Origin: Actinomycetota bacterium
GTDB taxonomy: Bacteria > Actinomycetota > Thermoleophilia > Solirubrobacterales > JACPNS01
NCBI GenBank assembly: GCA_016213645.1
Contig: JACQZY010000023.1
Coordinates: forward strand, 1 to 51,463
Direction: 5' to 3'
DNA: 51,463 bases
Position numbers and translations under genes: made by a program. The notes below the pieces were generated by a model. It did no database searches. It was not told the origin of the DNA and saw only the letters and a program-made list of their open reading frames with translations. Shown here piece by piece: positions 1 to 9,338 of this stretch (position 1 is its first letter; each line of letters begins with the position of its first letter).

Positions 1-244
1 GACGAGATCCACTCACCACTCACCACCATGAGGTTCTGAATGGTGCGAGATCGGCGAGCGCAGGGCGCCGGTGGCGAGGGAGCGACCTTCCGGTCGTGAC
101 CGATCCACCAAGCCCGAGCATCGACGAGATCCACTCACCACTCACCACCATGAGGTTCTGAATGGTGCGAGATCGGCGAGCGCAGGGCGCCGGTGGCGAG
201 GGAGCGACCTTCCGGTCGTGACCGATCCACCAAGCCCGAGCATC
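1..244. repeat. Two perfect tandem copies of a 122-bp repeat
   Basis: Bases 1-122 and 123-244 are identical, and a third copy begins at 245 but diverges after about ten bases. Because the first copy starts at the window edge, the array may extend further left. Each unit contains a short hairpin (CGACC-TTC-CGGTCG) and small ACTCACC direct repeats. There is no spacer/repeat alternation, so this is not a CRISPR array. The array abuts the 3' end of a tRNA gene, a common landing site for mobile DNA, but I see no integrase in the window. Confidence 0.9.
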
Positions 245-256
245 GACGAGATCGCG

Positions 257-274
257 CCATTCAGAACCTCATGG
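257..274. repeat. Inverted copy of an 18-bp segment of the tandem repeat
   Basis: These 18 bases are the exact reverse complement of the segment at 26-43 and 148-165 in the 122-bp units. The inverted copy ends one base before the 3' end of the tRNA gene. The repeat pair could form a large stem or mark the boundary of an inserted element. No function can be read from the sequence. Confidence 0.8.
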
Positions 275-275
275 A

Positions 276-349
<74 letters not shown>

Positions 350-414
350 GCGAGAGAAGATCTTATGTCCCCGCCCTGAAGGAGTAACCCGCCCGCCCGT
401 CGAAAACCCCGCCC

Positions 415-1371
415 ATGAAGCAAGCTGCCGTGATCGACCGTCCGAGCATCAAGTCGGACGCCAACAAAACCGCCGCCAAGATCGATTCTCCGATCAAGGC
501 CGCCAGGGGCGTCAAGGCCCCCGCGAAGGACAAGACTTCGAACGACAAGCCGCTCACGCTGAGCGAACTGATTCACTCGCAGCTCGACGGGTGCTCGCGC
601 GCGCAGCGCGACGTCGCGCTTTACATCATCGACCACCTCGAAGAGTCGGCCTTTCAAACCGCGGAACAACTTGCCGCGCAGGTTCAGACTTCATCTTCAA
701 CGGTGGTCCGTTTCAGTCAAGCACTCGGATTTGAAGGTTTCCCGGAGCTCCAAACGGCCGCCCGCGAGGAGTACCGCGCGAAGCGCCGTGAGCAGGAGAC
801 GGGTGGCACCGCCACATTGTTCGGCCTGGACCCAACGCCCGCCGAGTCAACCGTGATGGCTGATCAGATCAACATAGAGGAGACCGCGCGACGCATGAAC
901 CGCGGCACCTTCGACGCGGCCGTAGAGGCGATCACGCAGGCGCGTCAGATTCTCGTGGTCGGCACCGACCAGATGGCCTTTTTCGCCAGCTACATGCGGC
1001 ACATGCTGATGCTGCTCGACCACCGCTGCGAACTTGTCGCTAGTCCTTCCCAGGACTCGATCAACCGTATCGCGCGAATCGATGAAAACACGCTTGTGAT
1101 CACGCTTTGCGCGGGACGACCGCACACGATCGTGACGCGCGCAATGCGCCTTGCGAACACGCGCGGCGCGCAGTCGATCTCGATCACCGACGCCTCGATG
1201 AGCGAGATCGCGAAGCTTTCCACGCACCACGTCTATTACTCGTCGACGAGCCCGTCATTCGTGCGTTCTCACACCGCCCTGCTGGCGATCGTCCAAGGCC
1301 TCGTTCACGGCCTTTACGAAAGCAACTCCGCCGCATACAGCGGTCGCATCCGCGCATATCGCGGTAAGTAG
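415..1371 (+). CDS. RpiR/MurR-family transcriptional regulator (HTH plus SIS domain)
   Basis: The 318-residue protein has the two-domain build of the RpiR family. A helix-turn-helix region spans about residues 50-125 (segments AEQLAAQVQTSSSTVVRFSQ and LGFEGFPELQ). A sugar-isomerase (SIS) domain follows at about 165-300, beginning near QARQILVVGTDQMA. Family members bind DNA through the first domain and sense sugar phosphates through the second. The first 46 residues are a lysine- and alanine-rich tail unusual for the family, so the real start might lie further in, although no better start is obvious. It converges on the molybdoenzyme gene. The nearest sugar-phosphate operon, 4475-9248, is a reasonable but unproven target. 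Confidence 0.88.
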   Translation: MKQAAVIDRPSIKSDANKTAAKIDSPIKAARGVKAPAKDKTSNDKPLTLSELIHSQLDGCSRAQRDVALYIIDHLEESAFQTAEQLAAQVQTSSSTVVRFSQALGFEGFPELQTAAREEYRAKRREQETGGTATLFGLDPTPAESTVMADQINIEETARRMNRGTFDAAVEAITQARQILVVGTDQMAFFASYMRHMLMLLDHRCELVASPSQDSINRIARIDENTLVITLCAGRPHTIVTRAMRLANTRGAQSISITDASMSEIAKLSTHHVYYSSTSPSFVRSHTALLAIVQGLVHGLYESNSAAYSGRIRAYRGK

Positions 1372-1439
1372 CGGCATAAACACACGCTCCGCCTTGCCCT
1401 GAAAGCGTTATCCACGGCTCTCGAATCAGAATGTGGCCG

Positions 1440-4361
1440 TTAACCGGCCGCCTTCTCGTACGACACGTTCGTCTGTCTGTCTGACTGCGACGGCGACCAG
1501 CTCCAGAGGCTGTACTCGTAGTGCCGGTAGCCGCCGGCAAAGTGCAGGCCCTTGGGCGGGCCTGGAAGGAGCCGGTCCTGTGACTGCCAGCCGGGGTGTT
1601 GGTAAGGCTCCCACGCGTGGTAGATCACGAGCTGATCGGGGCGCACGCATGGAGACAGCTTCGCGCGCACGACGAAATCGGCGTACTCGTTGAAAACTCG
1701 AATGAAGTCGTGATCGGCGATGCCTTTGGCGTGTGCTTCGCCCTCGTTGATGAAGGCGAACGGCTCGCCGCGGTGCAGCTTCATCATCTCTTCGCTGGTG
1801 TGCCAAACGCCGTGGATCGACCAGCGTACGTGTCCGCCGGTCAGCCGCACTTCGTGCTTGCGACCGCCGATCGCCGGCGGCTCTTTGAACTTTACGAGGT
1901 GTTCGTCGGCCTCCACGAACCACGGGTGGTCGGCGAGCAGCTGCATGCGCCTGGTGGTCGTCTTAAACGGGATCTTCTGCTCGATCTGGTCGCGGAAGGG
2001 GTAAAGCACTTCACCGGCGATCTGGTCGCTGTTTAGCGCCACCGACGACTGCCAGGGCGGTCGGCCCGTGGCCCAGGCGATTCCGTCCTCACGCAGCTTG
2101 TCCAGGCTGATCGTGCCGCTTCCGTCCGTGCCTTCCATCCAACCCATCTTCGAAAGCGAGCGCAGCGCGTCGTCCACCATGCGCTCCTCGTCTTCGTTGG
2201 TGTCGCCGTAGCGGCCACCGGCCGTCGCTCGCCAGTACATCTCGTCCACGACGATTTCACGCTCGCCGACGAAGTAGTTCTCGATCCCTCGATCCGTGAG
2301 GTGCTTCTCGACGGACTTGATGATGCCCAGCACGATCATGCGGTCCGACTTGGCCTCGGCCAGCATGCCCGCCGCGTCGTCGGTGAACACGGTGAAGCGT
2401 GTCGTGGCCGTTGTGTACTTGGTGTCGGCGTACTCGTAGTACGAGGCCGCGGGCAGCACGTAGTCGCTCATCAACGCGGTCGTGCTCCAACGCGTGTCGG
2501 CGGTGAAAATCAGCTCAAGCTGCGGCCACACGTTTTCCAGGTAACTGCGGCCACGGTGACGACGTAGGGGATTGGAGCCGCTCACGAACATCGCGCGCGG
2601 CTGCACGTCCTTGGCAGGCTTGTCCCACGGCTCGGTCCAGCCTTCTTTCTTGGCCTCGGCCGCGTATTCGGCGATCGTACGTACGGCGTCCGGGTCATCG
2701 AGGTGTTCCTTCCAGACTTCGTCGTAACCGGCGTGGTTCATCCAGAAGTGCACGGGTTGGGCGAGCGTGCCCGCCACCTTCATCAGCTCGCGCAGGGCGC
2801 CGAAGACGGCCTCCGTGTACGGCATCGACGGGTCCATCTTCACGCGTTCGCGATAGTCCTCGATCAGCATCAGCAGCAGGCTCAGCGCCGTGCCCACCGG
2901 GTCCGGATTCTCCAGCACCTCCTTGGGCATCATCGACACCAACGGCATGCTGGCCAGAAAATCGAACCCCGCGCTCATGCCGCGCGTGCCGGTGCCCGGC
3001 TTGCCGACGTTGCCCGTCAGCGCAAGCATGTAACAAAACGATCGCTCCACGAGGTCGCCGTGGTAAAGCTTGCCGGTGTTCGGGTTGCTGAACACAAACA
3101 CGCTGCGCGGCGGCTTGCAGAGCTCCGCGATCACTTCAAGTTGACTGGGATGCACGCCCGACATGCGCTTAACGTCCTCGGGGGTGTAGTCGGCCAGGCG
3201 CTCGACGAGCATGTTGTAAACGGTTGTGACCTCCACGTCGGTTCCGTCGGCGAGCGTCACTTTGCATGTGCCGGTGAGGTCGTAATCGAAGGCGGGTTCA
3301 AGTGTTCCGGTGGGGATTTGGCCGACGGTGCCGTCGGTGGAGTCGATCGCGTAGAACTGTTCTTCGCTGCCGTCCTCCACCAAATCGCTTTCGCGCAGGT
3401 AGCGCTTGGTGTCGGCGCGCACCGCGATCGGGAGGTCGGTCTGCTCGGTCATGAACTCGGTATCCACCCAGCCGCGGTCAACGAGGATCTTGCACACTCC
3501 GAGCCACAACGCGGGGTCTGCGGACCAGTCGATCGGCACCCACTCGTCGGCGAACTGTGCCGTCGGATTTTTGTCGGGACAAATCGAGATGATCTTCGCG
3601 CCGCGATAACGAGCCTCAAGGAAGTAGTGGATCTCCGGGATGTTCGCGTAGACGGGGTTTGACATCAGCACGATCGTGTCCGGCAAAAACCAGTTCTCGG
3701 TTCCGCAGACGGCTTCGTACTGGCCGAACGTCAGAAACACGCCGGGGTTGAAGTCGCCGGTCAGAAAGTTGAGATCGAAGGCGGTGCCACCGAGCACGCC
3801 CATCAGCGCCGGAGCGGTTGCTTCGCCGCCACCGCGCATCACGCCGATGCCGTTGGCCGAGTGATCGTCGATCAGCGACTCGGCACCGTGTTCCACGATG
3901 ATCTCGGCGAGCTTTCCACCGATCTCGTCGAAGGCCTGGTCCCAGCCGATCTGCTCCCATTTGCCGCCGCCGCGCTCACCGGCGCGTTTCATCGGATGCC
4001 GTACGCGGTCCTTGCCGTACATCGCCTTGCTGTGCTGACCGCCCTTTTGACAACCACGCGGGTTGTAGTCCGGGACGCGGTGGTCCGGGTCCTCGAAGGG
4101 CGGGTAGTTGCAGGCGATCTCCTCGCGCACGACCTCGCCGTCCTTCACATACACGCGATACGGGCAGCCACCCGGGTAGCAGTTCACGCGGTGCGTGCCC
4201 CACTTCCAGCAATCCCACTTCCAGTAGTCGCCGTCTTCGACCTTGAGCGGACTTCCCTCGGTCCCGATCATCGCCGGGCCGTGGTGGCCGATCCCTTCCC
4301 GGCCGTTGCTGGATTCCGCGTCGGCGCGCAGCTGCGGATCCCGATCAGACTCAGCGTTCAT
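1440..4361 (-). CDS. Molybdopterin oxidoreductase catalytic subunit, type II DMSO-reductase (NarG-like) branch, orphan
   Basis: The 973-residue protein begins with an iron-sulfur motif in which His57, Cys61, Cys66 and Cys103 replace the usual four cysteines, as in the nitrate/selenate/ethylbenzene-dehydrogenase branch. A GGT...TGDFNP segment follows; aligned by eye with NarG it puts Asp203 at the molybdenum-ligating aspartate. Further conserved blocks include FVSGSNPLRRHRG, LIFTADTRWSTTALMSDYVLPA and, near the end, the dinucleotide-binding region. Enzymes of this branch normally work with a four-cluster iron-sulfur beta subunit, a heme or membrane subunit and a NarJ-type chaperone. None is present on either side. 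I see no twin-arginine signal, so it is probably cytoplasmic or the start is misjudged. The substrate cannot be predicted. Confidence 0.85.
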   Translation of the reverse strand: MNAESDRDPQLRADAESSNGREGIGHHGPAMIGTEGSPLKVEDGDYWKWDCWKWGTHRVNCYPGGCPYRVYVKDGEVVREEIACNYPPFEDPDHRVPDYNPRGCQKGGQHSKAMYGKDRVRHPMKRAGERGGGKWEQIGWDQAFDEIGGKLAEIIVEHGAESLIDDHSANGIGVMRGGGEATAPALMGVLGGTAFDLNFLTGDFNPGVFLTFGQYEAVCGTENWFLPDTIVLMSNPVYANIPEIHYFLEARYRGAKIISICPDKNPTAQFADEWVPIDWSADPALWLGVCKILVDRGWVDTEFMTEQTDLPIAVRADTKRYLRESDLVEDGSEEQFYAIDSTDGTVGQIPTGTLEPAFDYDLTGTCKVTLADGTDVEVTTVYNMLVERLADYTPEDVKRMSGVHPSQLEVIAELCKPPRSVFVFSNPNTGKLYHGDLVERSFCYMLALTGNVGKPGTGTRGMSAGFDFLASMPLVSMMPKEVLENPDPVGTALSLLLMLIEDYRERVKMDPSMPYTEAVFGALRELMKVAGTLAQPVHFWMNHAGYDEVWKEHLDDPDAVRTIAEYAAEAKKEGWTEPWDKPAKDVQPRAMFVSGSNPLRRHRGRSYLENVWPQLELIFTADTRWSTTALMSDYVLPAASYYEYADTKYTTATTRFTVFTDDAAGMLAEAKSDRMIVLGIIKSVEKHLTDRGIENYFVGEREIVVDEMYWRATAGGRYGDTNEDEERMVDDALRSLSKMGWMEGTDGSGTISLDKLREDGIAWATGRPPWQSSVALNSDQIAGEVLYPFRDQIEQKIPFKTTTRRMQLLADHPWFVEADEHLVKFKEPPAIGGRKHEVRLTGGHVRWSIHGVWHTSEEMMKLHRGEPFAFINEGEAHAKGIADHDFIRVFNEYADFVVRAKLSPCVRPDQLVIYHAWEPYQHPGWQSQDRLLPGPPKGLHFAGGYRHYEYSLWSWSPSQSDRQTNVSYEKAAG

Positions 4362-4474
4362 GTCTGCTCCCTTTCACAAGAAAATCGTGCGCAGGGGATC
4401 GTTTGTAGGTTACCAGTGAGTAGGGTCGGCGAAGGCGTGTAGCCTGCAGCCGACGCGATGAGAGGATCTTTCTG

Positions 4475-6115
4475 ATGCGGCGCTGGAACGGGTGGGGAGA
4501 CGAGTCTGCCGACTTTCCGCTCAAGCGTGAAGGGCGTAACTTCGTCCAAGACCGACTGGGCAAAGCCCGTGCGTTGCCGGACGCAAGCCTGAAGGACGTG
4601 ATCGCGAAGGTGCCCGCGTCGCGTCTGCCCGAACAACGCCTGATTTCGACCGGCGCCGAGGACCGCGTGCGCCACGCCCGAGGCCAGAGCTTTGGCGACT
4701 GGCTGGCGATGCGCAGTGGCGAATTTGGCGTCTTTCCCGACGGTGTCGCCCATCCCGAGAATGCGGACGAAGTGCGCCAACTCGTCGAGTTCTGCGCACG
4801 TGAGAAAATCGTCGCGATCCCTTACGGCGGCGGTACCTCCGTGGTGGGTCATCTCACTCCTCCGGCCGGCGAGCGCCCCGTGCTGTCGATCGACCTCAGT
4901 CAGATGAACCGCCTGCTTTCGCTCGACCGCGAGAGCCAGATCGCCACCTTCGGCCCAGGCACCCCCGGCCCGCTCGTGGAGGAGCATCTGCGCGCCGAAG
5001 GTTTCACGCTTGGTCACTTCCCGCAGTCGTTCGAACTTTCGACCGTGGGCGGCTGGGTGGTTACGCGCTCCAGCGGCCAGCAGTCGCTGCGCTACGGGCG
5101 CATCGAACAGCTCTTTGCAGGGGGCCGCGTGGAGAGTCCGGCCGGCACGCTGGAGATCCCCACGTTTCCGGCAAGCGCCGCCGGTCCGGATCTGCGCGAG
5201 ATGATTCTCGGCTCGGAGGGCCGCCTGGGGATTCTCAGCGAAGTGAAGGTGCGGGTCACGCCGCTGCCCGAGCACGAGAGTTTTCATGTCGCGTTTCTAC
5301 CGGATTGGCAGAGCGCGCGCGAGCTCGCCCGCCGCGTCGCGCAAGCGAAGATTCAGCTTTCGATGCTTCGACTGAGCAATCCAACCGAGACCGCCACTCA
5401 TCTCACGCTGGCCGGGCACCCTAGGTTGGTTGGTTGGCTGGAGCGATATCTGAGTGCTCGCGGCCTGGAGGGTCAAAAGTGCATGCTCACGTACGGACTC
5501 ACCGGCAGTAAGGCACAGTGCCGCGCGGCTCACCGCCAGATAAAGCAGATGATCAAGCGAGCCGGGGGAGTGGACGCCGGTAAGCCGCTGGGCCGAAAGT
5601 GGCAGCAGACTCGATTTCGCTCGCCCTACTTACGCAACGGACTGTGGCTGGAGGGGTACGCCGTCGACACGCTGGAAACGAGCACGAACTGGCGCAACGT
5701 CGACGCGCTTGTGGCCTCCGTGGAGGGTGCGCTGCGTGACGAGCTGTCGGCCGAAGGGGAAGCGGTTCACGTTTTCACGCATCTCTCGCATGTCTATGCG
5801 CAGGGGTCGAGCATTTACACGACATATTTGTTTCGCTGCGCACCGACCTACGAGCAGACGCGTGAGCGCTGGGTCAGGCTAAAGGCGGCGGCGTCGCGGG
5901 CGATCGTGGACGGCGGAGGGTCGATCAGCCACCACCACGGCGTCGGCACCGACCACGCGCCATACCTGACAGCCGAGAAGGGCGCGCTCGGCATGGCGGC
6001 GATCGGCGCGCTTGCGAAGACTTTCGATCCGGCCGGTGTGATGAATCCCGGAAAACTTCTGCCCGAAGACGGCGGTGACACGGCACCGGGCAAGCCAAGG
6101 GGCGATGAAACGTGA
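4475..6115 (+). CDS. FAD-binding oxidase, alkyldihydroxyacetone-phosphate synthase-like
   Basis: The 546-residue protein is a flavoprotein of the vanillyl-alcohol oxidase fold. The FAD diphosphate loop is seen at about residues 115-126 (PYGGGTSVVGH). A second FAD-domain stretch, FPQSFELSTVGGW, is followed by REMILGSEGRLGIL. The C-terminal cap carries the run of three histidines at 486-488 (SISHHHGVG) that is diagnostic of alkyl-DHAP synthases, then a MNPGKL ending. In eukaryotes this enzyme swaps the acyl chain of acyl-DHAP for a fatty alcohol to make ether lipids. For actinobacterial relatives the reaction is not settled. It starts an operon with glpD (4-bp overlap), which ties it to triose/glycerol phosphate. 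A GAGAGG ribosome-binding site lies upstream of the ATG. Confidence 0.87.
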   Translation: MRRWNGWGDESADFPLKREGRNFVQDRLGKARALPDASLKDVIAKVPASRLPEQRLISTGAEDRVRHARGQSFGDWLAMRSGEFGVFPDGVAHPENADEVRQLVEFCAREKIVAIPYGGGTSVVGHLTPPAGERPVLSIDLSQMNRLLSLDRESQIATFGPGTPGPLVEEHLRAEGFTLGHFPQSFELSTVGGWVVTRSSGQQSLRYGRIEQLFAGGRVESPAGTLEIPTFPASAAGPDLREMILGSEGRLGILSEVKVRVTPLPEHESFHVAFLPDWQSARELARRVAQAKIQLSMLRLSNPTETATHLTLAGHPRLVGWLERYLSARGLEGQKCMLTYGLTGSKAQCRAAHRQIKQMIKRAGGVDAGKPLGRKWQQTRFRSPYLRNGLWLEGYAVDTLETSTNWRNVDALVASVEGALRDELSAEGEAVHVFTHLSHVYAQGSSIYTTYLFRCAPTYEQTRERWVRLKAAASRAIVDGGGSISHHHGVGTDHAPYLTAEKGALGMAAIGALAKTFDPAGVMNPGKLLPEDGGDTAPGKPRGDET

Positions 6116-7695
6116 ATCTCGGTGATCGCGACGCCGCCATCGCGCGATTGCGGTCGGGCGCGCCGTTTGACCTGCTGGTAATCGGCGGTGGCATCACCGG
6201 CGCGGGAATCTTGCGCGAGGCCGCGCGGCGCGGACTGACAGTGGCGCTGATCGACCAGGGCGACTTTGCATCCGGTACGTCGAGCCGATCTTCAAAGATG
6301 GTTCACGGCGGATTGCGCTACTTGGGCGCGGGGGCGGTCGGACTTACACGCAAGGCCCTGCGCGAGCGAGAGCGGCTGCTGTCCGAGGCTCCGGGATTGG
6401 TCCAACGGATGCCTGTGGCGTTCATTCTGCGGCGCGGCAAGTTCCCGGGACGGCGTGTGTTCATGGCACTGCTGGCGCTTTACGACCGGATGGCGGGGAT
6501 CAATCAGCACCGGTTTCTCGGTAGAGACGAACTCCGCGAACGCAATCCCGGTATTGCGACCGGAGACCTTTCGGGCGCCGCCTTCTATACGGACGCGCTG
6601 ACCGATGACGCGCGCCTCGTGCTGCGCGTGATCGGCGAGGGCGTGGCCGACGGCGGCATCGCGCTCAACTACGCGCGTGCGGAGGATCTGCTCAAAACCG
6701 ACGACCGCGTTTGCGGCGCGCGCGTCAGGGACCTCGCCGGTGGCGGTGATTTCGAAGTCGCGGCCGCCGTCGTGATCAACGCCACGGGGGCGTGGGCCGA
6801 CGAGCTTCGCGATGTCGTCAACGGCGCGCGGCGCATGCGCCCGCTGCGCGGAAGTCATCTGATCGTCTCGCCGGACCGTCTGCCCGTCTCCGACGCGGTG
6901 ACGCTTTTTCATCCGGCCGACGGACGTCCGGTGTACGCCTATCGCTGGCTCGGCGCGACGGTTATAGGTACCACGGATCTAGATCACTCCCAGCCGCCGA
7001 ACGCCGAACCGTCGATCACGCGCGAGGAGGTCGATTACCTGCTGACGGCGATCGCCGATCGTTTCCCCGAGGCCGCGATCAGTGAAAACGACGTGATCTC
7101 GACGATCTCCGGCGTGCGCCCGGTAATCGATAGCGGTAAGGGCAAGGACCCGTCTAAGGAAAAGCGCGAAGAGGCGATCTGGTCGGAAGACGGATTACTC
7201 ACCGTGAGTGGTGGCAAGCTGACGACGTTCCGGCCGATGGCTCTGCACGCGCTCAAACAGGCGGCGGCGATGCTGCCTACCGGCGAGCCGTCCTTGGACG
7301 ACCGGCCGGTCTTCGAACATGACGCCTCTCCGGACGAGGCTCCGGGCGCACCGCGCCGGGCGCTGCTTGCCGGACGGTACGGCAGCGGATTATCCGAGTT
7401 GATCGATGGAGCGCGCGCCGGCGATCTGGAACCGCTGGCCGGCACGTCCTACTGCGCCGCGGAGCTGCGGTACGCGTTGCGCAATGAACAGGTGCAGCAT
7501 CTCGACGACCTGTTGCTGCGGCGGACGAGAATCGGCAACTTGCTGCCCGGCGGCGGCGAGATGGTGATCGATCGAGCGCTCGCGGTTTGCCGTGAGGAGC
7601 TTGGTTGGGACGATGCCCGCGCGGCGGACGAGCGCGGTCGCTACCAGTCGATCATCGCGGCGCACTACGCGCTCCCGGAGGCGAATGCGGCGTGA
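6112..7695 (+). CDS. glpD: FAD-dependent glycerol-3-phosphate dehydrogenase
   Basis: The protein has 527 residues, the usual length for aerobic GlpD. An N-terminal FAD-binding Rossmann motif (VIGGGITGAG) lies at residues 24-32, followed by the family signature SSKMVHGGLRYL at about 61-72. Later conserved stretches are RPLRGSHLIVS, IGTTDLDHS and ISGVRPVI. The enzyme oxidises sn-glycerol 3-phosphate to dihydroxyacetone phosphate and passes electrons to quinone at the membrane. The gene starts with GTG, which overlaps the stop codon of the upstream flavoprotein gene as GTGA, so the two are translationally coupled. Its own stop overlaps the next gene in the same way. Product and operon together suggest handling of glycerol-phosphate or ether-lipid head groups. 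Confidence 0.94.
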   Translation: MNLGDRDAAIARLRSGAPFDLLVIGGGITGAGILREAARRGLTVALIDQGDFASGTSSRSSKMVHGGLRYLGAGAVGLTRKALRERERLLSEAPGLVQRMPVAFILRRGKFPGRRVFMALLALYDRMAGINQHRFLGRDELRERNPGIATGDLSGAAFYTDALTDDARLVLRVIGEGVADGGIALNYARAEDLLKTDDRVCGARVRDLAGGGDFEVAAAVVINATGAWADELRDVVNGARRMRPLRGSHLIVSPDRLPVSDAVTLFHPADGRPVYAYRWLGATVIGTTDLDHSQPPNAEPSITREEVDYLLTAIADRFPEAAISENDVISTISGVRPVIDSGKGKDPSKEKREEAIWSEDGLLTVSGGKLTTFRPMALHALKQAAAMLPTGEPSLDDRPVFEHDASPDEAPGAPRRALLAGRYGSGLSELIDGARAGDLEPLAGTSYCAAELRYALRNEQVQHLDDLLLRRTRIGNLLPGGGEMVIDRALAVCREELGWDDARAADERGRYQSIIAAHYALPEANAA

Positions 7696-9248
7696 GTACA
7701 GCGCCACTGCTGCTGGCGATCGACAATGGCACGCAGAGCGTGCGCGCGCTGTTGTTCGATCTCGATGGAGAGCTTGTCGCCGTTGAGAAGGTGCCGATCG
7801 AACCGTATTTCTCCGCAGAGCCGGGCTGGGCGGAGCAGCATGTTGAGGTTTTCTGGGATGCCGTGTGCTTGGCCTGTCGCGGACTATTGGAACGTCCCGG
7901 CGTGGACGTCACCCGAATTGTCGGAATGGCGGCGACCACCCAGCGCACCACCGTCGTCAATCTCGATGCCGAAGACCGCGCGCTGAGACCGGCGATCGTG
8001 TGGCTGGATCAGCGCAGGTGCACCAGGCCTCCGGCGCTGCCGCGCGCGGTCGAAGTTGCCGCCCGCCTGACGGGGCGATCCGCGCTGCTGGGCGAGCTGC
8101 GCGCCGAAGCCGAGTGCAACTGGATCGCGCAGCATCAACCCGAAGTGGCGCGAGCCACTGAACGGTTCTTGTTTCTTTCGGGCTATCTGAACCACAAACT
8201 GACCGGGGAGTTCGTGGACTCCGCGGCGGCGCAGGTTGGATTCATTCCATTCGACTTCAAGCGGCAAGACTGGGCGAGTCCGCGCGATCTGCGTTGGCGC
8301 GCGATGGCGGTAAAAGCGGCCCAGCTGCCGCGACTGGCGCGCGCCGGCGACCGCCTCGGCACGCTGACCGCCAAGGCCGCCGCGGCTACCGGCCTGCCGG
8401 CGGGCCTGCCGGTGATCGCGGCGGGCACCGACAAGGCCTGCGAACTGCTTGGTTCAGGCTGTCTGGAACCTGACGTCGCGGGAATCAGCTATGGCACGAC
8501 GGCAACGATCAACACTGTCAATACCCGTTACGTGGAAGTCAACCCACCGATGCCGGCTTTTCCGGCGGCCGTTCCAGGTCGTTGGGCGACCGAGGTGATG
8601 ATCAGGCGCGGGTATTGGATGGTTGAGTGGTTTAAGCGCGAGTTTGCGGCCGATGCGATTGGCGCGGGGGGCGACACGATGGACGATTACGCCTTTCTCG
8701 AGAACTTCCTGGCCGAGACACCGGCGGGAGCCGATGGTCTGCTGTTGCAGCCTTACTGGTCGTCCGGCACGCCATTCCCCGGCGTCGAGGCCCGTGGCTC
8801 CGTGATCGGCTTCGGCGACATGCACGGACGCGCGCATTTGTATCGCGCGATCGTGGAAGGCGTCGGCCACGCGCTCCGCGCCGCCGGGGACCGACTGGCG
8901 GCGCGCAACGGTGTTCCACTCACGCGTCTACGCGTGGCCGGTGGCGGATCGCGCTCGGACGCCGTGATGCAGATCACCGCCGACATCTTCGGGATGACCG
9001 CCGAACGTCCGAACGTGACCGAGGCCAGTGGATTGGGCGCGGCTATGAACGTGGCGGTCGGACTGGGCTTGTGCGACGACTACGAGACCGCGATCATCCG
9101 AATGACGCGGGTCGGAAGGTCGTTCGTGCCTAACGCAGAACTTCACGATCTCTACACCCGAACCCACGAGCGGGTCTATAAGGGGATGTACCGGCGCCTG
9201 CGTCCGCTTTACAGGGAAATCAGGGAGATCACCGGATTTCCGCCGTAG
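7692..9248 (+). CDS. FGGY-family carbohydrate kinase
   Basis: I place the start at the GTG at 7692, overlapping the glpD stop as GTGA, rather than at an ATG 87 bases upstream inside glpD. This gives 518 residues. The ATPase fold shows the phosphate-1 motif AIDNGTQS at residues 9-16, GTDKACELLGSG near 245, and the adenosine motif RVAGGGSRSD near 415, as in glycerol, xylulose and ribulose kinases. The protein would phosphorylate a polyol or ketose with ATP. Position after glpD suggests glycerol or a related triose/polyol, but the sequence is not close enough to GlpK, from what I can see, to assign glycerol. It is the last gene of the three-gene operon. Confidence 0.9.
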   Translation: MSTAPLLLAIDNGTQSVRALLFDLDGELVAVEKVPIEPYFSAEPGWAEQHVEVFWDAVCLACRGLLERPGVDVTRIVGMAATTQRTTVVNLDAEDRALRPAIVWLDQRRCTRPPALPRAVEVAARLTGRSALLGELRAEAECNWIAQHQPEVARATERFLFLSGYLNHKLTGEFVDSAAAQVGFIPFDFKRQDWASPRDLRWRAMAVKAAQLPRLARAGDRLGTLTAKAAAATGLPAGLPVIAAGTDKACELLGSGCLEPDVAGISYGTTATINTVNTRYVEVNPPMPAFPAAVPGRWATEVMIRRGYWMVEWFKREFAADAIGAGGDTMDDYAFLENFLAETPAGADGLLLQPYWSSGTPFPGVEARGSVIGFGDMHGRAHLYRAIVEGVGHALRAAGDRLAARNGVPLTRLRVAGGGSRSDAVMQITADIFGMTAERPNVTEASGLGAAMNVAVGLGLCDDYETAIIRMTRVGRSFVPNAELHDLYTRTHERVYKGMYRRLRPLYREIREITGFPP

Positions 9249-9338
9249 GCCGGGCCGATTTTGCAGGACCTATTTGGGAGGCGAGCACGTCGACGCTTCG
9301 CCCGACGTCGCCGAGAGCGTCGCTGAGCCGAAGCCCAA

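Noticed and set aside
2703..3662. 319-codon frame antisense to the molybdoenzyme gene
   Set aside because: Same reason: the minus-strand gene has conserved cofactor motifs across this whole part.
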